From CAZAQB01 sp964487155 (lineage in GTDB: Bacteria > Pseudomonadota > Gammaproteobacteria > Nitrococcales > Nitrococcaceae), in the NCBI GenBank assembly GCA_964487155.1, contig CAZAQB010000179.1, forward strand, positions 1 through 6,473: a DNA stretch of 6,473 nucleotides, read 5' to 3'. How positions within the stretch are numbered: position 1 is the first letter of the stretch; each line of letters opens with the position of its first letter. Under the pieces are notes generated by a model. That model did no database searches, was not told where the DNA came from, and saw only the letters and a program-made list of their open reading frames with translations. Positions 1-5,228 of this stretch are shown piece after piece. The translations under genes were made by a program, and so were the position numbers.

Positions 1-48
1 CCCCGTTTGCCGCCGCCGCAGTAGATCATCCCTAAGTCCGACAGGCTG

Positions 49-339
49 CTAGCCCTGCTCGTCCAGGGCCGCCGCCAGCCGGGCATCCAGGCGCTGCAAC
101 CGGCGGCGCGCCTCACCGGCGTCGTCGCACTCGCTGCGGGCCTCCATCAATTCGTGAGTGATGTTCAGCGCCGCCATCACCGCAATGCGCTCCAGCCCCA
201 CCACCTTGCCGGAGTCCCGGATCTCCCGCATGCGGCGGTCAAGCAGGTCGGCGGAGGCCAACAGGCTGCTGCGCTGTTCGTCGGGACAGGCAACCAGGTA
301 CTCCCGGTCGAGGATGGTGACCTTCACCGGCTGGGACAT
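49..339 (-). CDS. zapA: Cell division protein ZapA, FtsZ-ring stabiliser
   Basis: The product is 96 residues (E. coli ZapA has 109). ZapA is a cytoplasmic protein that binds FtsZ and promotes bundling and stability of the division ring. The N-terminal part (about residues 3-20, PVKVTILDREYLVACPDEQ) matches the small ZapA head domain that starts with a beta strand and ends near a conserved CP-x-x-Q. Residues 50-68 (ERIAVMAALNITHELMEAR) match the family's conserved helix (E. coli EQLVFIAALNISYEL). The rest is a charged helix expected to form the coiled-coil stalk. I chose the ATG at 339 over the in-frame ATG at 363 because a good Shine-Dalgarno (GGGAGG) lies about 9 bases before it, inside the longer version. 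The stop is TAG at 49-51. It lies 34 bases downstream of the coiled-coil gene at 374-586 and is probably cotranscribed with it. The family call is firm. Confidence 0.95.
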   Translation of the reverse strand: MSQPVKVTILDREYLVACPDEQRSSLLASADLLDRRMREIRDSGKVVGLERIAVMAALNITHELMEARSECDDAGEARRRLQRLDARLAAALDEQG

Positions 340-373
340 GTCAGGCTGCCTCCCGGGGTCCAAACCTTCTGGG

Positions 374-586
374 CTAATGTTCCATGGCTTTGAGGCGGCT
401 GATCATGGCCTCGATGCGAGAGCGCGCCACCTCGTTCTTCTCCATCAGCGCGGCCCGCTCCGAATTGAGGCTCTCCTGGGAGCGGCGCAACATGGCGTTC
501 TCCTGCTGCAAACGCTGGCAGAGCCGCAGCAGGCCGTCCACGCGCTGCTCCAGACCCGTCAGTTGTTCAGCAAGAGAATCAGACAC
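374..586 (-). CDS. Small coiled-coil protein, TIGR02449/ZapB-like, paired with zapA
   Basis: The product is 70 residues and very rich in Leu, Glu, Arg and Gln, with hydrophobic residues at heptad-like spacing throughout (LEQRVDGLLRLCQRLQQEN at 12-30). It ends in a conserved-looking EKNEVARSRIEAMISRLK (49-66). This fits the short gammaproteobacterial family I know as TIGR02449, usually encoded directly upstream of zapA and sometimes annotated as ZapB. It has no signal peptide or membrane segment, so it should be cytoplasmic. A much longer open frame continues upstream to 910, but the start is best placed at the GTG (584-586), with AAGGGG 8 bases before it and a good promoter just upstream. The longer form would run through that promoter and into ygfB. 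A role in assembling the Z ring with ZapA is inferred from position and coiled-coil character only. Confidence 0.85.
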   Translation of the reverse strand: MSDSLAEQLTGLEQRVDGLLRLCQRLQQENAMLRRSQESLNSERAALMEKNEVARSRIEAMISRLKAMEH

Positions 587-605
587 TTGCCCAGCCCCTT
601 GGAGA

Positions 606-621
606 CTATAGTCGAATATAG
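606..621. repeat. AT-rich inverted repeat over the divergent promoter core
   Basis: CTATA (606-610) and TATAG (617-621) are perfect inverted 5-mers around GTCGAA. This is a strikingly AT-rich island in an otherwise GC-rich stretch. It covers the -10 of the minus-strand promoter and also contains TATAGT (607-612) on the plus strand, the only plausible -10 for ygfB. No recognisable -35 sits at 16-18 bases before that plus-strand hexamer, so the ygfB promoter is uncertain. The repeat could be an operator or simply two overlapping -10 elements. Confidence 0.4.
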
Positions 622-643
622 AGCGCGCTGCAGAGCAGGTCAA
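615..643 (-). promoter_or_regulatory. Sigma70-like promoter for the coiled-coil gene and zapA
   Basis: Read on the minus strand, TTGACC (643-638) is separated by exactly 17 bases from TATATT (620-615). Each hexamer matches the sigma70 consensus at 5 of 6 positions. Transcription would start near 608-606, giving a leader of about 20 bases before the GTG at 586, with the AAGGGG ribosome site inside it. No other site in the 82-base divergent gap is comparable. The call rests on sequence match only. Confidence 0.7.
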
Positions 644-668
644 CGCGGTCCGCCCCGTCGCTGCCAAG

Positions 669-1265
669 ATGCTAGCATTCACGGTCGTGAAGACTGCGCA
701 CTCCTCCGCACTGGCGCGCGAGCACGCCGAACTGCAGCAGGCGCTGGACGAGGTGGCGGCCGCTGTTTCCGCCGCCGAGGCCCAGGGGCTGCTGTGCGGC
801 ATGCTGTGCGCCGGGTCGGCGCAGCCGGCTCCCTGGATCGCGCGGGTACTGGACGGCACCGCTCCACGGGGCGCGGCGGCCCGGCGCTGCCTGGAGAGCC
901 TGGACAGCACCTACCAGGCGACCCGGCAGGCCCTGGACGACCCCGAGATGGGCTTCCAGCCCCTGCTGCCGCCGGACGAGGCGCCCCTGCCCGAGCGCCT
1001 GGCCGCGCTGCGCGACTGGAGCCGGGGCATGCTCGCCGGCCTGGCCCTGGGCGGGCTTGACGAGGAGCGGGCGGCGGCACCGGAAGCGGCGGAGTTCATG
1101 GCGGACCTGGCGCAGTTCAGCCGCCTCGATACGGCCGGCGCCGAAGCGCCGGCGCCGGAAGCGGATTACACCGAGTTGCTGGAGTATGCCCGGGTCGGGA
1201 CACTGCTGCTGCGGGAACTCCGAGACCGGAATCCGGCCAAACCACCACCCTCCAGACACCACTGA
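669..1265 (+). CDS. ygfB: UPF0149 family protein YgfB
   Basis: The product is 198 residues (E. coli YgfB about 192) and is first in the pepP-ubiH-ubiI operon. It shows the family signatures: AEAQGLLCGMLCAG at 36-49 (E. coli AEMHGLISGMICGG), a central DWSRGMLAGLALGG segment around 119-132, and DYTELLEYARVGTLLL at 166-181 (E. coli LEEIIEYVRVAALL). It is predicted soluble and mostly helical. Its biochemical function is not established from the sequence; in Pseudomonas YgfB has been linked to beta-lactam resistance regulation, and transfer of that role to this gene is inference. The ATG at 669 is the first start after an in-frame TAG at 609-611, but no good Shine-Dalgarno precedes it. A GTG at 687 is an alternative with no better signal. 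The stop lies 34 bases before pepP. Confidence 0.9.
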   Translation: MLAFTVVKTAHSSALAREHAELQQALDEVAAAVSAAEAQGLLCGMLCAGSAQPAPWIARVLDGTAPRGAAARRCLESLDSTYQATRQALDDPEMGFQPLLPPDEAPLPERLAALRDWSRGMLAGLALGGLDEERAAAPEAAEFMADLAQFSRLDTAGAEAPAPEADYTELLEYARVGTLLLRELRDRNPAKPPPSRHH

Positions 1266-1266
1266 C

Positions 1267-1281
1267 GCCGGCATGGCCGGC
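1267..1281 (+). other. Small hairpin between ygfB and pepP with ATG loop
   Basis: GCCGGC (1267-1272) and GCCGGC (1276-1281) form a perfect 6-base stem around a 3-base ATG loop, two bases after the ygfB stop codon. The loop ATG (1273) is in frame with pepP and is an alternative pepP start. It has no Shine-Dalgarno and would be masked by the stem, which favours the ATG at 1300. There is no T-tract, so it is not an intrinsic terminator. GCCGGC is common at this G+C level, so chance is possible. Confidence 0.35.
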
Positions 1282-1299
1282 CACCGGACGGGACAGACC

Positions 1300-2613
1300 A
1301 TGGCTGCCAGCGAGCACGCAAAGCGCCGCCAGGAGCTGATGCGGCTGATGGGCGACGAAGGCATCGCCATCCTCGCCGCCGCCCCCGAGCAGCGGCGCAA
1401 CCGGGATGTGTTCCATCCCTACCGCCAGGACAGCGACCTGCTGTACCTGACCGGCTTTCCGGAGCCGGACGCCGTGGCCGTGCTGGTGCCCGGGCGCGCG
1501 CAGGGTGAATTCATCCTGTTCTGCCGGGAGCGCGAGCCCCAGCGGGAGCTCTGGGACGGGGAGATCGTCGGCCAGGAGCGGGCGGTGTCCGAGTACGGCG
1601 CCGACGACGCTTTCCCCATCGACGACATCGACGACATCCTGCCCGGGCTGCTGGAGGGCCGGGGCCGGGTCCATTTCAGCATCGGCCGCCACCCGGAGTT
1701 CGACCAGCAGCTTTTCGGCTGGGTCAACCAGGTGCGCGAGAAGGTGCGCAGCGGCGCCCGGGCCCCCGGTGAGTTCATCGCCCTGGAGCACCTGCTCCAC
1801 GAGATGCGCCTGATCAAGGACCGCGCCGAGCTGGACGTCATGGCCCGCGCCGCCCGGGTCAGCGCCGGGGCCCACCGCCGCGCCATGGCGGCCGCCCGCC
1901 CCGGCCGCCGGGAGTATGAAGTGGAGGCGGAACTGCTGGCAGAGTTCCGCCGCCACGGCGGCGGCCCCGCCTATCCGCCCATCGTGGGCGGCGGCGCCAA
2001 TGCCTGCGTGCTGCACTACATCCGCAACGACGCCCCGCTGGTGGACGGCGACCTGCTGCTCATCGATGCCGGCGTGGAGCTGGACGGCTACGCCTCCGAC
2101 GTGACCCGCACGTTCCCCGTCAACGGCCGCTTCAGCGCCGAGCAGCGGGCCGTCTACGAGCTGGTGCTGGCCGCCCAGACCGCGGCCATCGGCGCCGTCC
2201 AGGTGGGGCAGCACTGGAACCGTCCCCACGAGGCGGCCACCGACGTGCTGGTGGACGGACTGCTGGAGCTGGGCCTGCTTGCCGGCAGCCGCGAGGAGGC
2301 CCTGGAGACCGAGAGCTACCGGCGCTTCTTCCCGCACCGCACCGGCCACTGGCTGGGCCTGGACGTGCACGACGTCGGCGAGTACCGCATCGACGGCCAG
2401 TGGCGCGAGCTGGAGCCCGGCATGGTGCTCACCGTCGAGCCGGGCCTGTACATCGCCGCCGGCGCCAGCGACGTGGAGGAGCGCTGGTGGAACATCGGCG
2501 TGCGCATCGAGGACGACGTGGCAGTCACCCGGGGCGAGCCGCAGGTGTTGAGCGCCGAGGCGCCGAAACGCCCGGAGGACGTGGAGGCGGCCGTGCGGGA
2601 AGGCAGCAAGTGA
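1300..2613 (+). CDS. pepP: Xaa-Pro aminopeptidase (aminopeptidase P)
   Basis: This cytoplasmic M24 dimetal peptidase removes an N-terminal residue that precedes proline. The product is 437 residues (E. coli PepP 441). An N-terminal creatinase/AMP_N-type domain (about 4-130) carries the FHPYRQDSDLLYLTGFPEPDA motif region. The pita-bread catalytic domain begins near EMRLIKDRAELDV (168). The full metal ligand set is present: D256, D267 (SDVTRTFPV), H350 (GHWLGLD), E380 (TVEPGLY) and E404 (RIEDD). The accessory active-site histidines H239 (VLHY), H346 and H357 are also present, with spacing nearly identical to the E. coli enzyme. I chose ATG 1300 because it aligns with the E. coli N-terminus and has a weak GGACGGGA upstream. 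ATG 1273 would add nine residues. The last codon and stop (AAG TGA) overlap the GTG start of ubiH, so the two are probably translationally coupled. Confidence 0.96.
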   Translation: MAASEHAKRRQELMRLMGDEGIAILAAAPEQRRNRDVFHPYRQDSDLLYLTGFPEPDAVAVLVPGRAQGEFILFCREREPQRELWDGEIVGQERAVSEYGADDAFPIDDIDDILPGLLEGRGRVHFSIGRHPEFDQQLFGWVNQVREKVRSGARAPGEFIALEHLLHEMRLIKDRAELDVMARAARVSAGAHRRAMAAARPGRREYEVEAELLAEFRRHGGGPAYPPIVGGGANACVLHYIRNDAPLVDGDLLLIDAGVELDGYASDVTRTFPVNGRFSAEQRAVYELVLAAQTAAIGAVQVGQHWNRPHEAATDVLVDGLLELGLLAGSREEALETESYRRFFPHRTGHWLGLDVHDVGEYRIDGQWRELEPGMVLTVEPGLYIAAGASDVEERWWNIGVRIEDDVAVTRGEPQVLSAEAPKRPEDVEAAVREGSK

Positions 2614-3833
2614 GCGAGCCTGTCGATGTCCTGGTGGTGGGCGGCGGTCTGGTGGGTTCGTCCCTGGCGGTGGCCCTGGCCCACTCCTCCCTGTCCCTGG
2701 CCCTGGTGGAACCGCTCGCCCCCGGCAGCCCCGCCCAGCCCAGCTTCGATGATCGGTGCACCGCCCTGGCCCCCACCAGCCGCGGCGTGTTCCAGGCCCT
2801 AGGCGCCTGGCCGGCCATTTCGCCGGAGGCCGCACCCATCCGCCGCATCCACGTCTCCGAACGGGGCGGCTTCGGCTTTACCCGACTGCGAGCGCAGGAC
2901 CACGGCCTCGACGCCCTGGGCCACGTGGTACCCAACCGCTGCATCGGCGCCGCCCTGGCCCCGTTGCTGGCCTCCCAGGCCAACCTGCAGCGCCACTGCC
3001 CGGCAGCAGTAGCCCGGGTGGAGGCCGGAGACGAGTTCATCGAGGCCCGGCTGGAGGACGGCACCACCCTGCGCGCCCGCCTGCTGGTGGTGGCCGACGG
3101 CGCCGACTCCGCCACTCGCCGCGGTCTCGGCATCGCCGTACGCCAGCGCAACTACGGTCAGGCGGCGGTGATCGCCAACCTCACGCCGGCCAGGGACCAC
3201 CAGGGTACCGCCTTCGAGCGCTTCACCGCCGACGGGCCACTGGCCCTGCTGCCGCTCACCGCGGGCCGCTGTGCCCTGGTGCGCAGCCTGCCCCGGGACC
3301 AGCTGGAGGCCGTGCTGGCCCTGGACGACGCGGCCTTCCGGACCGATGTCCAGCGGCGCTTCGGCTGGCGCCTGGGCCGGCTGCTGCAGGTGGGCGCGCG
3401 CAGCGCCTACCCGCTGCGGGCCCTGCAGGCGGAACGCCTCACGGCACCCCGGGCGGTGCTGCTGGGCAATGCGGCCCACACCCTGCACCCGGTGGCCGGC
3501 CAGGGTTTCAACCTGGCCCTGCGCGACGTGGCCCGGCTGGCGGAGGCGCTCCACCAAGCCGCCATCGCCGGCACCGATCCCGGCGCGGCGGGCCCGCTGG
3601 AGGAGTACCAGCACGAGGCACGGGCCGACCTGCGCCGCACCATGGGCTTCACCGACGTGTTGGTGCGCGGTTTCGGCGGCCTCGCGCCCCTGGCGCCGCT
3701 GCGCTCGGCGGCGCTGCTGGCACTGGACCGCGTGCCGCCGGCCCGACGCGCCTTCGCCCGGCTCGCCATGGGCCGAGCCGCTCCCCTGCCCCGGCTGGCC
3801 CGGGGCCTGCCGCTGGCCGAGGGCGCGGCGTGA
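2610..3833 (+). CDS. ubiH: 2-octaprenyl-6-methoxyphenol hydroxylase UbiH (FAD monooxygenase)
   Basis: This class A flavoprotein monooxygenase of aerobic ubiquinone synthesis hydroxylates the ring at C1 in E. coli, in the soluble Ubi complex. The product is 407 residues. An N-terminal FAD Rossmann motif GGGLVGSS (11-18) is followed by the ribose-binding acidic residue E34. FDDRCTALA (46-54) matches the UbiH signature. The DG motif is ADGADS (D163-G164). The second FAD motif is GNAAHTLHPVAGQGFNLAL from residue 286. Asn287 in place of the usual Asp matches the GNAA of E. coli UbiH and separates it from the UbiI paralogue downstream. The GTG start at 2610 overlaps the pepP stop and is preceded by GGGAAGG at 6 bases, and residues 1-18 align with the family start. 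The stop overlaps the ubiI start. Substrate position is assigned by family similarity. Confidence 0.93.
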   Translation: MSEPVDVLVVGGGLVGSSLAVALAHSSLSLALVEPLAPGSPAQPSFDDRCTALAPTSRGVFQALGAWPAISPEAAPIRRIHVSERGGFGFTRLRAQDHGLDALGHVVPNRCIGAALAPLLASQANLQRHCPAAVARVEAGDEFIEARLEDGTTLRARLLVVADGADSATRRGLGIAVRQRNYGQAAVIANLTPARDHQGTAFERFTADGPLALLPLTAGRCALVRSLPRDQLEAVLALDDAAFRTDVQRRFGWRLGRLLQVGARSAYPLRALQAERLTAPRAVLLGNAAHTLHPVAGQGFNLALRDVARLAEALHQAAIAGTDPGAAGPLEEYQHEARADLRRTMGFTDVLVRGFGGLAPLAPLRSAALLALDRVPPARRAFARLAMGRAAPLPRLARGLPLAEGAA

Positions 3834-5032
3834 GCCGGCCGGACTACGACCTGGTCATCGCCGGGGCCGGCATGGTGGGCCTGGGCCTGGCCGCCGCGTT
3901 GCGCGGCAGCGGCCTGCGCCTGGCGGTACTGGATGCCCGGCCGCCGGAGCGCTGGCGCGGCGGCGCCTTCGACCTGCGAGTGAGCGCCCTGAACCTGGCC
4001 AGCCAGGCTCTGCTCCAGGAATGGCAGGCCTGGGACGCCATCGCCGGCGGGCGCACCGGGGCGTTCCACCGAATCCGGGTGCGGGACGCCGTGGGCGGCG
4101 GCCAGGTGGAGTTCGACGCCGCCGATCTGGGCACGGCGCTGCTGGGCCACATCGTGGAGAACAGCCTGGTGCAGACGGCGCTGCTGGACCGGCTCGGCTG
4201 CGACCCCGACACCAGCCTGCTGTTTCCCGCCCGGGTGGAGGCCTGGAGCGCTCGCCCGGCGGGCCTGGAGCTAACGCTGGCGGACGGCCGGCGGCTGCAC
4301 ACCCGGCTGCTGGTGGGCGCCGACGGGGCGGGCTCCACGGTGCGGGAACTGGCGCAGATTCCGGTCTCCGGCCGGGGCTACCAGCAGCAGGGACTGGTGG
4401 CCGCGATCGACTGCGAGCGCCCCCACAGCGGCACGGCCCGCCAGGTGTTCCTGCCCGGTGGCCCGCTGGCCCTGCTGCCCCTGGCGGGCGGCGGCTGCTC
4501 CATTGTCTGGTCGCTGCCCGAGGCCGACGCCCGGGAGCGGCTGGAGTGGCCCCGGGCCCGCTTCATCGAGGCTCTCACCCGGGCCAGCGGCGCCCCGCTG
4601 GGCCAGGTGGTGAACTGCGGTCCCCGGGCCGCCTTCCCCCTGCGCCGCCTGCACGCCAAGCGCTACACCGGCGACCGGCTCGCCCTGGTAGGAGACGCCG
4701 CCCACGTGATCCACCCGCTGGCCGGCCAGGGCGTCAACCTGGGATTCCGGGATGCCGCCGTGCTGGCCGAAGAGCTGCGCCGCGCGGCCGCCGCCGGGCG
4801 GGACCCCGGCGGTCCCCGGGGCCTGCGCGCCTACCAGCGCCGGCGGCGGGAGGACAACCTCACCATGCAGTGGGCCATGGAGGGGTTTCACCGGCTGTTC
4901 GTGGATGCCGATCCCTGGCTGGCACGGCTGCGCAGCGCTGGCTTCCAGCTCACCGACGCCCTGGCGCCGGTGAAGCGGGAGTTCATGCGCCAGGCGACGG
5001 GGCTCGGCGTCGATGGCCGGGTGCGGCTTTAG
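3830..5032 (+). CDS. ubiI: Ubiquinone hydroxylase UbiI/VisC (FAD monooxygenase)
   Basis: This paralogue of UbiH hydroxylates C5 of the octaprenylphenol ring in E. coli (formerly VisC). The product is 400 residues, the same length as E. coli UbiI. Motifs in order are AGAGMVGLGLA (11-21) for FAD binding, the acidic D35, LRVSALNLAS (49-58; E. coli LRVSAINAAS), GHIVENS (106-112, identical to E. coli), GADGAGS with the DG pair at 165-166, and GDAAHVIHPLAGQGVNLGF from 288. The retained Asp289 and the GHIVENS block distinguish it from UbiH. The C-terminus (LTDALAPVKREFMRQATGL) matches UbiI closely. The GTG start overlaps the ubiH TGA in a GTGA junction, with GAGGG 6 bases upstream. It is the last gene of the ygfB operon, followed by a 196-base gap. 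In lineages lacking UbiF or Coq7 such enzymes may act on more than one ring position, which cannot be told here. Confidence 0.9.
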   Translation: MSRPDYDLVIAGAGMVGLGLAAALRGSGLRLAVLDARPPERWRGGAFDLRVSALNLASQALLQEWQAWDAIAGGRTGAFHRIRVRDAVGGGQVEFDAADLGTALLGHIVENSLVQTALLDRLGCDPDTSLLFPARVEAWSARPAGLELTLADGRRLHTRLLVGADGAGSTVRELAQIPVSGRGYQQQGLVAAIDCERPHSGTARQVFLPGGPLALLPLAGGGCSIVWSLPEADARERLEWPRARFIEALTRASGAPLGQVVNCGPRAAFPLRRLHAKRYTGDRLALVGDAAHVIHPLAGQGVNLGFRDAAVLAEELRRAAAAGRDPGGPRGLRAYQRRRREDNLTMQWAMEGFHRLFVDADPWLARLRSAGFQLTDALAPVKREFMRQATGLGVDGRVRL

Positions 5033-5061
5033 CGCCGGGGGGCGCGAGGCGGGTTGGAGGG

Positions 5062-5077
5062 CGGCTGGCCGCAGCCG
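5062..5077 (+). other. Hairpin downstream of ubiI
   Basis: CGGCTG (5062-5067) pairs perfectly with CAGCCG (5072-5077) across a GCCG tetraloop, 30 bases after the ubiI stop. It lacks a following T-run, so it is not a convincing intrinsic terminator. It could protect the 3' end of the ygfB-ubiI message or mark a Rho-dependent end. Function is inferred only. Confidence 0.35.
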
Positions 5078-5083
5078 TCGCAG

Positions 5084-5109
5084 GCTGGGTTGAGCATGCG
5101 AAACCCAGC
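5084..5109. repeat. Intergenic palindrome resembling a dispersed GGGTTGAGC..GCGAAACCC repeat
   Basis: GCTGGGTT (5084-5091) and AACCCAGC (5102-5109) form a perfect 8-base stem around the loop GAGCATGCGA, which itself contains the palindrome GCATGC. The layout GGGTTGAGC-x-GCGAAACCC resembles a small palindrome I recall from intergenic regions of many proteobacteria (TGGGTTGAGCGCAGCGAAACCCA and variants). Only one copy is in this window, so its repetitive nature rests on recall rather than on the sequence shown. Confidence 0.5.
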
Positions 5110-5123
5110 GCAATAGGACTCGG

Positions 5124-5146
5124 TACCCGGCTGCCCCCCGCCGGTA
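5124..5146. other. Bulged hairpin in the ubiI-gcvT gap
   Basis: TACC(C)GGC at 5124-5131 pairs with GCCGGTA at 5140-5146, seven pairs with one bulged C (5128) and an 8-base C-rich loop. It follows the palindrome at 5084-5109 by 14 bases and may be a second arm of the same element, or part of the region upstream of the gcvT promoter. No function can be read from it. Confidence 0.3.
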
Positions 5147-5169
5147 GGTTTCCCGACCTCGCCTATAGT
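5141..5169 (+). promoter_or_regulatory. Weak promoter candidate for gcvT
   Basis: TATAGT (5164-5169) matches the -10 consensus at 5 of 6 positions and stands out in a GC-rich gap, 65 bases before the gcvT start. The hexamer 17 bases upstream (5141-5146, CCGGTA) is a poor -35, so the promoter may need an activator or may be wrong. A start near 5176 would give a leader of about 50 bases that includes the hairpin at 5183-5203. Confidence 0.4.
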
Positions 5170-5182
5170 AGGGTGCGATGGC

Positions 5183-5203
5183 CGCGGTGGGATCCGCACC
5201 GCG
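5183..5203 (+). other. Hairpin in the gcvT leader
   Basis: CGCGGTG (5183-5189) and CACCGCG (5197-5203) form a perfect 7-base stem with a GGATCCG loop. It ends 25 bases before the gcvT start and leaves the ribosome site GAGG (5219-5222) free. It does not contain the conserved glycine-aptamer elements. It could be an RNA stabiliser or an inverted repeat bound by a regulator, but neither is shown. Confidence 0.35.
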
Positions 5204-5228
5204 TCCCAAAGTCTGATCGAGGCCGCCG

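Noticed and set aside
1..48. 6S RNA (ssrS), which follows zapA in many gammaproteobacteria
   Set aside because: Only 48 bases are available downstream of zapA, too few to show the closing stem and central bubble. No promoter or conserved 5' end can be identified.
587..910. N-terminal extension of the coiled-coil gene to 178 residues
   Set aside because: The extension runs antisense to ygfB and across the promoter, and has no similarity to the short family. The GTG at 584-586 has a good ribosome site.
1057..1299. N-terminal extension of pepP by 81 codons
   Set aside because: It would overlap the well-supported ygfB, has no family similarity, and the E. coli-like N-terminus begins at 1300.
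1117..2835. 572-codon minus-strand open frame antisense to pepP and ubiH, and similar long frames opposite or out of frame with ubiH, ubiI and gcvT
   Set aside because: Long stop-free shadow frames are expected at about 70% G+C. Their products are Pro/Gly/Arg/Ala-rich with no recognisable domain, while the overlapping plus-strand genes carry full catalytic motifs.
5062..5077. Intrinsic terminator after ubiI
   Set aside because: The stem is good, but no T-rich tract follows on the plus strand.
5033..5228. Glycine riboswitch upstream of gcvT
   Set aside because: I looked for the conserved aptamer elements (a GGAGAG-type segment and the later CCGAAGG-type segment) and did not see them in order or in tandem.
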